Shown: in pieces, positions 37,154-46,540 of the stretch | How positions within the stretch are numbered: position 1 is the first letter of the stretch | How the letters are laid out: each line of letters starts with the position of its first letter | NCBI GenBank assembly: GCA_009772895.1 | Contig: WOUP01000015.1 | Coordinates: forward strand, 27,803-91,802 | DNA length: 64,000 bases | Source of the DNA: Puniceicoccaceae bacterium 5H | GTDB lineage: Bacteria; Verrucomicrobiota; Verrucomicrobiia; Opitutales; Oceanipulchritudinaceae | Reading direction: 5' to 3' | The notes under the pieces: generated by a model | The model's input: only the letters and a program-made list of their open reading frames with translations | What the model was told of the DNA's origin: nothing | Databases searched by the model: none | Position numbers and translations under genes: made by a program

Positions 37154-37309
37154 ATCTGGGTCGATTCCAGGCGAGCCTTTCAGCCTGCGACAGTACCGCG
37201 TATAGGGCAAGGGGGAAGATGCACATTCATGTTCGGTCGGTCAAACGGGCGGCGGAAGCAGCGACGCCTGGGGATTGCGCTCAAGGGCTTGACCGTCAGG
37301 CAGCAATAG

Positions 37310-37335
37310 AAAAGCCCCGCCGTGAGGGGCGGGGC
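37310..37335 (-). terminator. Intrinsic terminator of the minus-strand MscS gene
   Basis: GCCCCGCC (37314-37321) pairs with GGCGGGGC (37328-37335), loop of 6. On the minus strand it is followed by TTTT and lies 26 bases after the stop at 37362. The rest of the 208-base gap up to hisH shows nothing clear. Confidence 0.85.
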
Positions 37336-37361
37336 TGACGCGTAAAGCCGTGTGGGCAGGA

Positions 37362-38531
37362 TCAGGCGGGGGGCAGGGCGTCGCTGCCATTGCCGGGGCC
37401 CTTTTCGCCGGTGGGCAGGCCGCGCACGCCGATATTGATCGGGCGGTTTTCGTCGCCGGCGAGGTAGACGGTCTGGCTCGGGAAGGCAAAGTCGATCCCG
37501 GCTTCGCCGAAGCGGCGGAAGACCTCCTGGTTGAACCAGTCGGTGTAGGCCATGTAGTCCCAGTAGGCCGGTGGGTGAAACCAGTAGATGACCATGATGT
37601 TGAGCGAGTCCGCGTTCAGGTCGCTGAAGTAGACGCGCGGCACCAGATCGCCCTGCCAGTATTGCTTGGATTTCTCGTCGTTGAGGATGTCCTCGAGGAT
37701 CTGTTTGGCCTCCTGGATCTTTTCCGGCGGGGTGTCGTAGGTGATGGTGACGTTGAGGATGCGCCGGATGTAGGGGCGGCGGGCGATGTTCTCGATCGCA
37801 CTGTCTGCCAGCTTGCCGTTGGGGATGGTGACGAAGTGGCCGGTGAGCGTGCGCAGCTTGGTCGAGCGAAAGCCGACTTCTTCCACGATGCCGTCGTAGC
37901 CTTCGAAGAGCAGGCGGTCGCCCACCTCGAAGGGCCGGTCCATGAAAATCACAAAAGAGCCGAAGAGGTGCTTGAGCGAGTCCTGGGCGGCCAGGGCAAA
38001 GGCCAAGCCGCCGATCCCCAGTCCGGCGATGATGGAGGTAATGGGCTCGTCGCTGAAGACTTGTGCGATCTGGACCAGCGTGAGGATGATGACCGTCAGC
38101 CGCAGGGCGGTGCGGATCATGGGAGCGAGCATCTCCGTTAGCTTCGACTCCTGCTTGGCGCTCCAGTGCTGATAGAGGGTGAACGGAACGTCGGCCAGGC
38201 AGTAGAAAACCCAGCCGATCGCCATCACGATCAGGACGGACAGGGCGGTGGAAATGGGGCCGTAGATGGCAGGATCGAGGTGCAGGAAGAGCACGCCGAT
38301 CTGGATGCCGACGACGAGCCCCAGCAGCCCGAGCGATTTACCCAGGGCGTCGGCCAGGCTCCGGAGCACCGCGCGGTTCTCGCCTGCCTTTTTACCGAGG
38401 CCGGTCGCGATGGCGGAGAATATCTTACCGAGCAGGTAACCGATGAAAATACATGCGGCGAGTGCGACGATGCGCCACGCTTCGATCCCCCAGACGGGAA
38501 TCTGCCACCAAGCTTGTGTGTCTTCAGGCAT
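37362..38531 (-). CDS. MscS-family mechanosensitive channel (long form)
   Basis: The 389-residue protein has several N-terminal membrane helices and the pore helix GLGIGGLAFALAAQDSLKHLFGS followed by FEVGDRL, the MscS core, then the beta and alpha/beta cytoplasmic domains. It has more membrane helices than E. coli MscS, resembling YbdG/YnaI-type proteins. The ATG at 38531 has no Shine-Dalgarno sequence. It diverges from a second MscS gene. Confidence 0.9.
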   Translation of the reverse strand: MPEDTQAWWQIPVWGIEAWRIVALAACIFIGYLLGKIFSAIATGLGKKAGENRAVLRSLADALGKSLGLLGLVVGIQIGVLFLHLDPAIYGPISTALSVLIVMAIGWVFYCLADVPFTLYQHWSAKQESKLTEMLAPMIRTALRLTVIILTLVQIAQVFSDEPITSIIAGLGIGGLAFALAAQDSLKHLFGSFVIFMDRPFEVGDRLLFEGYDGIVEEVGFRSTKLRTLTGHFVTIPNGKLADSAIENIARRPYIRRILNVTITYDTPPEKIQEAKQILEDILNDEKSKQYWQGDLVPRVYFSDLNADSLNIMVIYWFHPPAYWDYMAYTDWFNQEVFRRFGEAGIDFAFPSQTVYLAGDENRPINIGVRGLPTGEKGPGNGSDALPPA

Positions 38532-38658
38532 AGAGAGGAGAAGAGGTTTGAATTTGAAGATGCAGCACCTTGATGCGTATATTAATGCTACGTGGCCATC
38601 CTTCAAATGGTTGTAGGACTTCCTTGGCCGCGACAGGACTCTAAACTCGCCTCTCTCT

Positions 38659-39561
38659 ATGAATGACTTGAACGAAGCTCTGGTCAGTATTTCCGACTGG
38701 CTGGCGATCAACGGACTCGATTTTCTCATCCACCTGCTGGCTGCGCTGGTGATTTTTGTCATCGGTCGCATGGCTGCGAGCTGGCTGACGACGGTGGCGC
38801 GCATGCAGATGGCGCGGGCCAAACTCGACGACACGCTGATCGGCTTTTTGAGCAACATCCTGCACGCGCTGCTGCTCGCGGCCGTGGTGGTGATTGCGCT
38901 CGATGTGCTGGGCGTGCAGACGACCTCCCTCGTTGCCATTCTCGGTGCCGCCGGCCTGGCGGTTGCGCTGGCCCTGCAGGGCTCGCTTTCGAACTTCGCC
39001 GCCGGTGTGATGCTGATCATCTTCCGCCCCTTCAAGGCGGGCGATTTCGTCGACGCGGGCGGCATCATGGGCGTGGTCGAAGAAATCAAGGTCTTCCAGA
39101 CCTACATGCGCACGGGCGACAACAAGCAGATCATCGTGCCGAACTCCAATATCATGGACGGCAACATCACCAACTTTTCGGCCAAGGAGACCCGTCGCAT
39201 CGACTTCACTTTTGGGGTGGGCTACGACGACGACATCCGGAAGGTAAAGGCGGTGCTGACCGAGCTGGTGGAGTCCGACGAGCGCATCCTGAAGGAGCCG
39301 GCCCCGACCATCGGCCTGCTGACCCTCAACGAGAGCAGCGTGGACTTTGTGGTGCGCCCCTGGGTGAAGTCGGCCGATTACTGGCCCGTCTACTGGGATA
39401 TGATGGAGAAGGTGAAACTGCGCTTCGACGAGGAAGGCATCACCATCCCGTATCCGCAGCGCGACATCCACCACTACAACGTGGAGGCCAAGCCGCGCGA
39501 AACCGGCTCCAGCGGCGCCGGTTTCAGTCAGGGCATCGACCCGAAGCCGCCCCAGAGCTAG
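38659..39561 (+). CDS. mscS: Small-conductance mechanosensitive channel MscS
   Basis: The 300-residue protein has the three-helix MscS layout. The pore helix reads ILGAAGLAVALALQGSLSNFAAG with RPFKAGDFV after it, close to E. coli MscS. It opens under membrane tension to release solutes on osmotic downshock. The last ~25 residues form a polar tail. It starts 127 bases from the divergent long MscS gene and is followed by a terminator. Confidence 0.93.
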   Translation: MNDLNEALVSISDWLAINGLDFLIHLLAALVIFVIGRMAASWLTTVARMQMARAKLDDTLIGFLSNILHALLLAAVVVIALDVLGVQTTSLVAILGAAGLAVALALQGSLSNFAAGVMLIIFRPFKAGDFVDAGGIMGVVEEIKVFQTYMRTGDNKQIIVPNSNIMDGNITNFSAKETRRIDFTFGVGYDDDIRKVKAVLTELVESDERILKEPAPTIGLLTLNESSVDFVVRPWVKSADYWPVYWDMMEKVKLRFDEEGITIPYPQRDIHHYNVEAKPRETGSSGAGFSQGIDPKPPQS

Positions 39562-39580
39562 CCGCACCTTTTTGACCGAG

Positions 39581-39608
39581 AGCCCACGCTATCCTGCGTG
39601 GGCTTTTT
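39581..39608 (+). terminator. Intrinsic terminator after mscS
   Basis: A perfect 9-pair stem AGCCCACGC (39581-39589) with GCGTGGGCT (39596-39604), loop TATCCT, is followed by TTTTCTTT. Confidence 0.9.
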
Positions 39609-39725
39609 CTTTGAAACGACGCGTTCCTGGCGTGCGCAAGGTCAGGCGGCTACGCAAGCTGGCCGGGGCGCAAGGACTGGCGCACCGGGAGCGGTCGCGA
39701 ACGGATTCCGCCTGATCTGAAGGCG

Positions 39726-40322
39726 CTAGACGAGCAGGCCCTTGGTGCTGGGCAGGCTGTCGGTGGCGCGGGGGTCGATCTGGGTGGCGGCGTCGAGGGC
39801 GCGGGCGAAGCACTTGAAGATGCTCTCGGCGACGTGGTGGGGCTCTTCGCCGTATTCGAGCTTGATGTGCACGTTGGCGCCGGCGGCATTGGCGAAGCCC
39901 TGGAAGAACTCGCGCACGAGCTGGAGGTTGAAGTCGCGAATGAAGCCGCGGGCCTCCACGTCGTAGACGAGATAGGGGCGGTTGCTGAGGTCGAGCGCGA
40001 CGCGGCTCAAGGTCTCATCCATCGGCAGGATAAAGAAGCCGTAGCGCTTGAGGCCCTTCTTGTCGCCCACGGCCTTCTTGACCGCTTCACCGAGCACGAT
40101 GCCGACGTCTTCCACCGTGTGGTGGTAATCGACGGAGAGGTCGCCCGTGGCCTTGACTTCGAGGTCGAACAGGCCGTGGCGGGCGAAGAGCTCGAGCATG
40201 TGGTCGAAGAACGGGATGCCGGTCTCGATCTGCTTCTGGCCCTGGCCGTCGAGGTTGAGGGACAGGCGGATCTGGGTCTCGGAGGTGTTCCGGGTGATTT
40301 CTGCTACGCGTGCTGCAGCCAT
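39726..40322 (-). CDS. hisB: Imidazoleglycerol-phosphate dehydratase
   Basis: The 198-residue monofunctional enzyme carries the two metal-binding histidine clusters [16 protein letters not shown] and [17 protein letters not shown], plus [13 protein letters not shown]. It removes water in step six of histidine synthesis. The chosen ATG at 40322 lies inside the end of hisC (19-base overlap), which suggests translational coupling. The phosphatase half found in enterobacterial HisB is absent, as in most bacteria. Confidence 0.95.
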   Translation of the reverse strand: MAAARVAEITRNTSETQIRLSLNLDGQGQKQIETGIPFFDHMLELFARHGLFDLEVKATGDLSVDYHHTVEDVGIVLGEAVKKAVGDKKGLKRYGFFILPMDETLSRVALDLSNRPYLVYDVEARGFIRDFNLQLVREFFQGFANAAGANVHIKLEYGEEPHHVAESIFKCFARALDAATQIDPRATDSLPSTKGLLV

Positions 40323-41377
40323 TGGTCGATTGCGTCGTTGAGGGTCGTCATCTGCGCCTCCGTCCCGATGCTGATGCGGAGGAAGGGGGCGGTGAAGGGG
40401 TGGTTGGGGAAGTAGCGCACGAGGATCTTGCGCTCGCGCAGGTATGCGAAGAGCGCCTGGGCGACTTCGGGGCCGCGGCGGCTGTCGCGCGTTTCCGGGC
40501 GCGTAAAGATAAAGTTGCTCTGGCTGGGGTAGGTGAACCAGCCGTGGGCCTGGCAACGCTGGCGGAAGCTGTCGCGGGTGCGTCTGACCTTGCGCACGAC
40601 GTCGCGCAGGTAGTCCTGATCGCGGAAGGCAGCCAGTGCACCGGCCTGGGAGAGGCGGTTGACGTTGTAGCTGTCGCGCACGCGGTCGAGCAGGTCGATC
40701 ACTTCAGCGTGGGCCAGGGCGTAGCCGACACGCAGGCCCGCCAGCCCGTAGCTCTTGGAGAAGGTGCGGGTGATGACGAGGTTGTCGTGCTTGTCCATCA
40801 GCGGTCGGCAATCGCGATCGGCAAAGTCGGCATAGGCCTCGTCGGCCACCACGATGCCGTCAAAGCGCTCGCAGAGGTGGCCGATGTCGTCGCGCGGAAA
40901 GGCGACGCCCGTCGGCGCATTGGGAGTGGTGAGAAAGAGGATGCTGCCCTTCAACTCGGCCAACTTGTCGACGGACAGCTTCATGTCTTCGCCAAAGGGC
41001 ACCGATTGCAGCTGGCCGTTCTGGATGGAGACGAGCACCGGGTAGAGCGAATAGCTGGGGAAGGTATCGATCGTCTGACCGCCGAACACGCGTACCAGCA
41101 GGTTCAGGATGTCGTCCGAACCGTTGCCGACGATGACCTGCTCCGGCTGAAGGCCATGATGCTCGGCGATGGCGGCCCGCAGCGGCGCACTGGTGGGGCT
41201 GGGGTAGAGCGGCAGGCGCGTCATTTCGGCCATGATGGCCTGCGCGACCGCCGGGCTGCACGGGTAGGGCAGCTCGTTGGTGTTCAGTTTGATCCAGCCC
41301 TCGCCGCTCGGTTGGGTGCCCGGCACGTAGGCGTGCAGGTCCAGCACGTGCGGCGCTGCGTAGTCAGAAAGAGGCAT
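40304..41377 (-). CDS. hisC: Histidinol-phosphate aminotransferase
   Basis: The 357-residue PLP enzyme has [18 protein letters not shown], the TTPNAPTG motif, the aspartate in [10 protein letters not shown] and the PLP lysine in [18 protein letters not shown]. It converts imidazole-acetol phosphate to histidinol phosphate and feeds HisD. It overlaps hisB. Confidence 0.95.
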   Translation of the reverse strand: MPLSDYAAPHVLDLHAYVPGTQPSGEGWIKLNTNELPYPCSPAVAQAIMAEMTRLPLYPSPTSAPLRAAIAEHHGLQPEQVIVGNGSDDILNLLVRVFGGQTIDTFPSYSLYPVLVSIQNGQLQSVPFGEDMKLSVDKLAELKGSILFLTTPNAPTGVAFPRDDIGHLCERFDGIVVADEAYADFADRDCRPLMDKHDNLVITRTFSKSYGLAGLRVGYALAHAEVIDLLDRVRDSYNVNRLSQAGALAAFRDQDYLRDVVRKVRRTRDSFRQRCQAHGWFTYPSQSNFIFTRPETRDSRRGPEVAQALFAYLRERKILVRYFPNHPFTAPFLRISIGTEAQMTTLNDAIDQWLQHA

Positions 41378-41492
41378 AAGGCGCTAGGATGGCGCACCGG
41401 TTGCGCAGACGCAACTCCGCAGATATGGCGTTGCAGAGGGCGTTAGATAGGGCTTGCGCATTAACGGAGGGGACTGTTGTCTGGTGCTGACG

Positions 41493-42062
41493 ATGAGATA
41501 CGTAGCATGCTTATGGGCTCTGTGGATGGCCGCCGCGACGGCGCAAGCCGAGATCACCGACATTTCCTGGGACGGCAGCCAGCTGCAGCTGGAGGTACAG
41601 GAGCGGGAGGGCGTCTACGAGCTTGAGTATGCTCACAGTTTGGGCGGCCCCTATACACGCGTCTCAAGTACCATGTTTCTCACCAGGGGGGAGCAGCTGA
41701 CGGTAACGGCGCCTTATTACCTGCAACCTGGCAACAACGCGCTTTTCCTGCGTCTGGCGGAGACCGAGTTCCCCGATGCTTCCTCCGGCGGCGCAATGGA
41801 GGCACCCATACCGCTGGACAACCCGACGATCAAATACCCGGCCTACTTGCGGGACCAGGGCATAGAGGGAACGGTGACGCTGATCTTTGTCGTGAGAGCG
41901 GACGGCGGCTTTGGGCCTTATTACGTGGAATACAGTGATCATCCCTACTTTACCGAGGCGGTAATCGCCGGGATGACCGACGTGCAGTTTCTGCCTGCAA
42001 TGCTTGATTTAGAGCCTATCAACGCCTGGGTGCGGCAGACTTTTCCCTTTGTGATCCTATAG
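41493..42062 (+). CDS. Secreted protein with TonB C-terminal-like domain
   Basis: The 189-residue protein has a probable signal peptide or anchor (MRYVACLWALWMAAATAQA). Residues ~110-189 resemble the TonB C-terminal domain: PTIKYPAYLRDQGIEGTV, a second strand with LIFVVRADGGFGPY, and the final WVRQTFPFVIL. There is no proline-rich linker and no exbB or exbD beside it, so it may not be a true energy transducer. The start at 41493 is chosen for the signal peptide; TTG at 41454 is an alternative. Confidence 0.65.
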   Translation: MRYVACLWALWMAAATAQAEITDISWDGSQLQLEVQEREGVYELEYAHSLGGPYTRVSSTMFLTRGEQLTVTAPYYLQPGNNALFLRLAETEFPDASSGGAMEAPIPLDNPTIKYPAYLRDQGIEGTVTLIFVVRADGGFGPYYVEYSDHPYFTEAVIAGMTDVQFLPAMLDLEPINAWVRQTFPFVIL

Positions 42063-42073
42063 TGATCAAGGGC

Positions 42074-43087
42074 TCAGCCGGCCAGGGATGGCTGGTGCAC
42101 CGGGGCGGTGGCTGAAGCTTTTTCGGCGACCTGACGTGCACCGGTCAGGCGCTCGAGCAGGGCGACGGATTCCATCAGCGCGTCCATCTGGGCGTGCATC
42201 TCGGTGGCGGCGGAGGCGGTTTCCTCGGCGGCGGCGGCGTTGCTCTGGGTGATGCGGTCGATGTCGCCCATGGCGAGGTTGATTTGCTGGACGCCCTGCT
42301 TTTGCTTCTGCGAGGCGCCGGTGACCTCCTTGAGGAGGTCGTCCACGGTGCTGACCTTGCGGGCGATTTGCTGCAGGCTTTCGGCCACGCGGTTGCTGAT
42401 GCTTACGCCGCGCTGGCTCCGGGCCGTGGAGGATTCGATGAGGGCGGCGGTTTCGCGCGCGGCGTCGGCGCTGCGTTTGGCGAGGTTGCGCACTTCGTCG
42501 GCCACGACGGCAAAGCCGGCTCCGGCCTCCCCGGCGCGAGCGGCTTCCACGGCGGCGTTGAGCGCGAGGATGTTGGTTTGAAAGGCGATTTCGTCGATCG
42601 AGTGCACGATCTTGGCGATATTGTCGCTGGCGGTCTGAATTTCGTCCATCGCCTGGGACATCAGGTGGATGTCTTCGGCACCTGTTTCGGCGGCAGCGCG
42701 CGCATCGTTGGTCAACGCGGCGACGTGGTGCAGGCTGCGGGCGTTTTTGTCACTCGTGCCCGACATCTGCTCGAGCGAGGCACTTGTCTGCTCGAGGGCG
42801 GCGGCTTGTTGGGCAGCACCGTCGGCGAGGTGAGAGCTGGAATTGGCGATTTCGGCACTGGCGGAGGACGTCTCGTCCACGGCGGCGTGGATCGTACCGA
42901 TGGCTTTGGTGAGGGGCTTATCAATGTAGTAGCGTGAAAAGCCGGCAAAGCCGATCAACACGAGCACCAGCACGCCGATGCCGGCAAAGGTCATGCGGGT
43001 CATGCTTTGGTGCACGACGGGGTCGCCGGTAAGCGGGGCGGATAGCACAAATGCGCCTTTGAGGTCGCCCTTTTTCATCCCCTCCAT
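42074..43087 (-). CDS. Methyl-accepting chemotaxis protein, front-truncated
   Basis: The 337-residue reading frame from ATG 43087 has a membrane helix near residues 33-50 ([18 protein letters not shown]) and a full signalling domain with the conserved hairpin tip [38 protein letters not shown] proper sensor domain and first membrane helix are missing, and HAMP is hardly recognisable. Coding-like sequence continues upstream in the same frame ([12 protein letters not shown]) until the hisD stop, with no start codon, which suggests a deletion removed the front. It may be a relic. No che genes are nearby. Confidence 0.75.
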   Translation of the reverse strand: MEGMKKGDLKGAFVLSAPLTGDPVVHQSMTRMTFAGIGVLVLVLIGFAGFSRYYIDKPLTKAIGTIHAAVDETSSASAEIANSSSHLADGAAQQAAALEQTSASLEQMSGTSDKNARSLHHVAALTNDARAAAETGAEDIHLMSQAMDEIQTASDNIAKIVHSIDEIAFQTNILALNAAVEAARAGEAGAGFAVVADEVRNLAKRSADAARETAALIESSTARSQRGVSISNRVAESLQQIARKVSTVDDLLKEVTGASQKQKQGVQQINLAMGDIDRITQSNAAAAEETASAATEMHAQMDALMESVALLERLTGARQVAEKASATAPVHQPSLAG

Positions 43088-43171
43088 CGGTACGCCCAGC
43101 AGGTCGAGCCCGTCTCCGGTGGGACTGGTTTCGGGGTCGCTGTGGCAGTTGAAAGCGGCTGCTGGTGCGCG

Positions 43172-44476
43172 TCAGGTATCGTCCCTGAGGCGGATCTCGA
43201 GGCTCTCGCCGTGGGCGTCGAGCTGTTCGAGGCGGGCGAAGGCGCGCACGATGGGTTGGGCCTGCTCAAGGGATTTGCGGTCGTAGCGGGTAATGCTGCT
43301 GCGGCGCAGGAAGTCCGTGATCTGGAGGCCGCTGAAGAAGCGCCCACTGCGCAGCGTGGGCAGGGTGTGATTGGGCCCGGCGGCAAAGTCGCCCAGGGCG
43401 GTGGGCGTTTCGTGACCGCAGAAGATGGCGCCGGCGGTCGTGATCTCGCGCGTCAGCAAGTCCAGCGACTCAGGTTTTACCTGCAGCTCCAGGTGCTCGG
43501 GGGCGACGTAGTTGGCCACCTGGACGGCGGAGGCGAGGTCGAGCGTGATGATGGCGAGAAAGCCTTCGTCGAAGACGGGCCGGATGCGCTCGAGACGCTT
43601 CAGCGTGGGCTCCTGCCGCGCGACTTCGTCGAGGATGCGGTCGAGCGTCAACTCGTCGGGCACGGTGAGGAAGAGCTTTTCACGGCCGCTGCCGTGTTCG
43701 GCCTGGGCGAGCAGGTCGGCCGCGGCGTAGGCGGGGTTGACGGAGCGGTCGGCGATGATCATGACTTCACTCGGCCCGGCCAGAATGTCGATGCCTACCG
43801 TGCCCAGCACCTGGCGCTTGGCCTCGTTGACATAGGCGTTGCCGGGGCCGAAGATCTTGCAGACGGCGGGGATGGTGTCGGTGCCGTAGGCCATGGCGGC
43901 GACGGCCTGGGCGCCGCCGATGCAGTAGACTTCTTCGACGCCGCAGAGGGCGAAGGCGGCGAGCAGCCCCGGGTTGATCTTGCCGTCCTTGCCCGGCGGG
44001 GTGCAGGCGGCGATGCTCGGGCAGCCGGCGAGCTTGGCCAAGGTCGCGGTCATGACGATGGTGGACGCGAGCGGCACCTGACCGCCGGGGATGTAGAGCC
44101 CGACGCGGTCGATGGGGTAGAAGCGTTCGCCGACGGTGGCGCCGTGGCGGTTTTCGCCGCTCCAGTCTTGCGGCAGGCCCTTTTCGTGAAATTCTCGCAC
44201 GTTGGCGATGGCGCCTTCGATGGCGGCCCGCGTTTCGTCGTCCAGCGCGTCGGCGGCGGCCCGGATCTCGGCCGGGGGCACGCGCAGCTGCTGGGGGGTG
44301 AGCTGCACGCCGTCGAAGCGCTCGGTGAATTTGCAGACGGCGGCATCACCGTCGGCGCGAACCGCGTTGAGGACTCCGGTCACGGCGTCCACGATACTGC
44401 GGGGCGTCTCGTTGACGGCGCAGAAATTGGCCAGTTTTTGCTCAAAGTCGGGCTGCGTGAACTCGAGTCGCTGCAT
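43172..44476 (-). CDS. hisD: Histidinol dehydrogenase
   Basis: The 434-residue enzyme oxidises histidinol to histidine with NAD. Zinc-site residues are visible in LAQAEHGSGREK and HTLPTLRSGRFFSGL, with the standard C-terminus AFARLEQLDAHGESLEIRL. Length is normal, so the gene is complete although the truncated chemoreceptor begins right at its stop. The ATG at 44476 matches the family start (MQRLEF). Confidence 0.95.
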   Translation of the reverse strand: MQRLEFTQPDFEQKLANFCAVNETPRSIVDAVTGVLNAVRADGDAAVCKFTERFDGVQLTPQQLRVPPAEIRAAADALDDETRAAIEGAIANVREFHEKGLPQDWSGENRHGATVGERFYPIDRVGLYIPGGQVPLASTIVMTATLAKLAGCPSIAACTPPGKDGKINPGLLAAFALCGVEEVYCIGGAQAVAAMAYGTDTIPAVCKIFGPGNAYVNEAKRQVLGTVGIDILAGPSEVMIIADRSVNPAYAAADLLAQAEHGSGREKLFLTVPDELTLDRILDEVARQEPTLKRLERIRPVFDEGFLAIITLDLASAVQVANYVAPEHLELQVKPESLDLLTREITTAGAIFCGHETPTALGDFAAGPNHTLPTLRSGRFFSGLQITDFLRRSSITRYDRKSLEQAQPIVRAFARLEQLDAHGESLEIRLRDDT

Positions 44477-44592
44477 AATGGGAACAGGGTAGACAACTCG
44501 GCGGGGGAGATAAAGCGGGAATCGCTTGGGTGGTTGAGGTGATAGGTTTTGTAGCGTTGACTCAGCGGCAGCTGCGCCGCTAGGAAGACGGC

Positions 44593-46446
44593 ATGTATGC
44601 CAACGGTGCCGCGAAAAGTGCGGGAGAGACGCGTTTGCGTTGGGCTTTACCGGTCGCGTTTTTGGCGGTTTTGTTGTGGGCCTATTGGCCGGCATTGGCG
44701 TTGGATTACGGCCACTACGACGATTACTGGCTGATCGTGCTGGGTCACCAGTCGCCCGTTTCGTGGCTCAACAACATGTTTTCGGCCCACGGGCGTCCGC
44801 TTTACGGGATGATGGTCAAGGCCCTGTTTTTGCTCGTGGATGGGGTGCCCGATCTCAAGTGGGTGCGGGGCATCGGGCTGGCCGGGCTGTGGCTGATGAC
44901 GCTGACGCTCTACAGGGTGTTGCGGTATCACAGCGGGCATGTCGGTTTTGCGGCGACGATCGCCCTGTTGGCGGGTCTGACGCCCTCGACCGTCATCTAC
45001 GTGGGCTGGGCGGTCTGTGCTCCCTTTAGTGTGGGGGGGATGCTCGCGATTGCGGCGGCGCACCTCTACTGGACGGCCCCCGGGTGGCGGAGTTGGCGAG
45101 GTCGGGTGGCGGCGGTGTGTTTTCTGGCGGCCGTGTGCGTCTATCAACCGGTCGCGTTTTATGCGCCGGCGCTGCTGTTTGTCTTTGCCGTGGTCGAGCA
45201 AAAGCCGCGTTTGGCATGGAGGCGGCTGGTGCTCGGGCTGGCCTTGGTTTGCGCGTTGTGTGGGCTCTATTTTGTGAGCTACGAAGTGCTGGGTCACTGG
45301 CTGCTCTCGGGCCCCAATACGCTCGAGCGGGCCAAGGTCGACCATGATCTGATGGGCATTGCGCGCTACGTTTTGGAGATGCTTTACCCGCGTGCGTTTA
45401 ACCTGTGGGGCGCGCTCGAGCCGGGCTTTGCGGGCCTTTGGGTGGCCGGGACGGTGCTGTTGGGGCTCGTCGCCCTGTTGTGGCTGCGGGTGGTGCGCAG
45501 GCTGGCGGCCTGGCAGGTCGGGCTGGCGCTTGTCGGCTTTTTGGCGACACTGACGCTGATATGGGTGCCGAATGCCATCGCGGCCGACAAATCCAGCGCC
45601 TTCCGCACCCTCAACGCTGCCTACGTGTTGACGCTGGGCGTGACAGGATGGGGCGCCATGGCGGCGCTGAGCGGGCTGCACCGTCGCGCCCATCTACCGT
45701 CCTGGGCGGCTGGCTTGGTTGCGCTGCTGGTGGTCGGGCTCTTTGCGCAGCAGACGCGTTATCATCTTGGCGTTGGCTATGCGGGGATCAATCACCGCGA
45801 ATACATTGCGGTAAAGCAGGGGATCGCGGAGGCTTTCGCGGAGCGGCCCAAGGTGATCCCCTACATTTCTCCCCTGACGTATCTCGACGATACGGACTAT
45901 TATCCGGTGGAGCTGGAAGAGTTTGGTCTGCTGACGAGTCAGCTCGCTTCTTATCAGACCCACATCCTGACCGCCGCGGTCTGGGATACTTTCGGCGTGC
46001 CTTCAGGTGAGCATGCGCCTTCGGTCACGGTGAAGACCTACTGGTGGTTCGACCCGGTGGCCTATCGTGAAGCGCACCTCGTCAACGGCTTCGAGTTGAT
46101 TCACGACTATGATCCCCGTCAGTCACCCGAGGAGCAGTCGCAGCCATTACGCACCATCGAACACCCCTATCTGGGTTCGCTGGAGGTCTACCCCGACCAT
46201 TGGTACGTCTCGCCCTGGCTGGGCAAGTTCCAGATGGTCGAGTTTCCGAAGATCCGGCATACGCTCTACGGGCCGTTGTCTTTTTATCCTGACGTGGACA
46301 AATATTGGGCGCACAGCCCGCAGTATGGCACGATCTGGTTCAGCCGCGACTCGTTTCCCCATTACTTCGACAGCGAGAGCGAGCAATGGAAGGCGATGAC
46401 TCCGTTGGCGTTTCCGGAGGCACATCGCCCTGGCGAAGGGGAGTAG
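44593..46446 (+). CDS. Multi-pass membrane protein, GT-C glycosyltransferase-like
   Basis: The 617-residue protein has about ten membrane helices in its first 400 residues and a ~210-residue soluble C-terminal part. An acidic pair after the first helix (GHYDDYWLIVLG, about residue 38) is at the position of the catalytic acidic residues in GT-C enzymes such as GtrII- or ArnT-like proteins. The specificity cannot be told. AGGAAG precedes the ATG. A terminator follows and no polysaccharide gene is adjacent. Confidence 0.6.
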   Translation: MYANGAAKSAGETRLRWALPVAFLAVLLWAYWPALALDYGHYDDYWLIVLGHQSPVSWLNNMFSAHGRPLYGMMVKALFLLVDGVPDLKWVRGIGLAGLWLMTLTLYRVLRYHSGHVGFAATIALLAGLTPSTVIYVGWAVCAPFSVGGMLAIAAAHLYWTAPGWRSWRGRVAAVCFLAAVCVYQPVAFYAPALLFVFAVVEQKPRLAWRRLVLGLALVCALCGLYFVSYEVLGHWLLSGPNTLERAKVDHDLMGIARYVLEMLYPRAFNLWGALEPGFAGLWVAGTVLLGLVALLWLRVVRRLAAWQVGLALVGFLATLTLIWVPNAIAADKSSAFRTLNAAYVLTLGVTGWGAMAALSGLHRRAHLPSWAAGLVALLVVGLFAQQTRYHLGVGYAGINHREYIAVKQGIAEAFAERPKVIPYISPLTYLDDTDYYPVELEEFGLLTSQLASYQTHILTAAVWDTFGVPSGEHAPSVTVKTYWWFDPVAYREAHLVNGFELIHDYDPRQSPEEQSQPLRTIEHPYLGSLEVYPDHWYVSPWLGKFQMVEFPKIRHTLYGPLSFYPDVDKYWAHSPQYGTIWFSRDSFPHYFDSESEQWKAMTPLAFPEAHRPGEGE

Positions 46447-46478
46447 GGTGCGGGCAGGCTGCCTGCCTGGCACAAGCA

Positions 46479-46509
46479 AGCCCCGAGAGCCATGGCTCCC
46501 GGGGCTTTT
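46479..46509 (+). terminator. Intrinsic terminator after the membrane protein
   Basis: AGCCCCG-A-GAGC pairs with GCTC-C-CGGGGCT (46479-46506, one mismatch, loop CATG) and TTTT follows. It lies between convergent genes. Confidence 0.85.
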
Positions 46510-46540
46510 GGACGGATGATTGGTGTATGGACTGTAAAGC

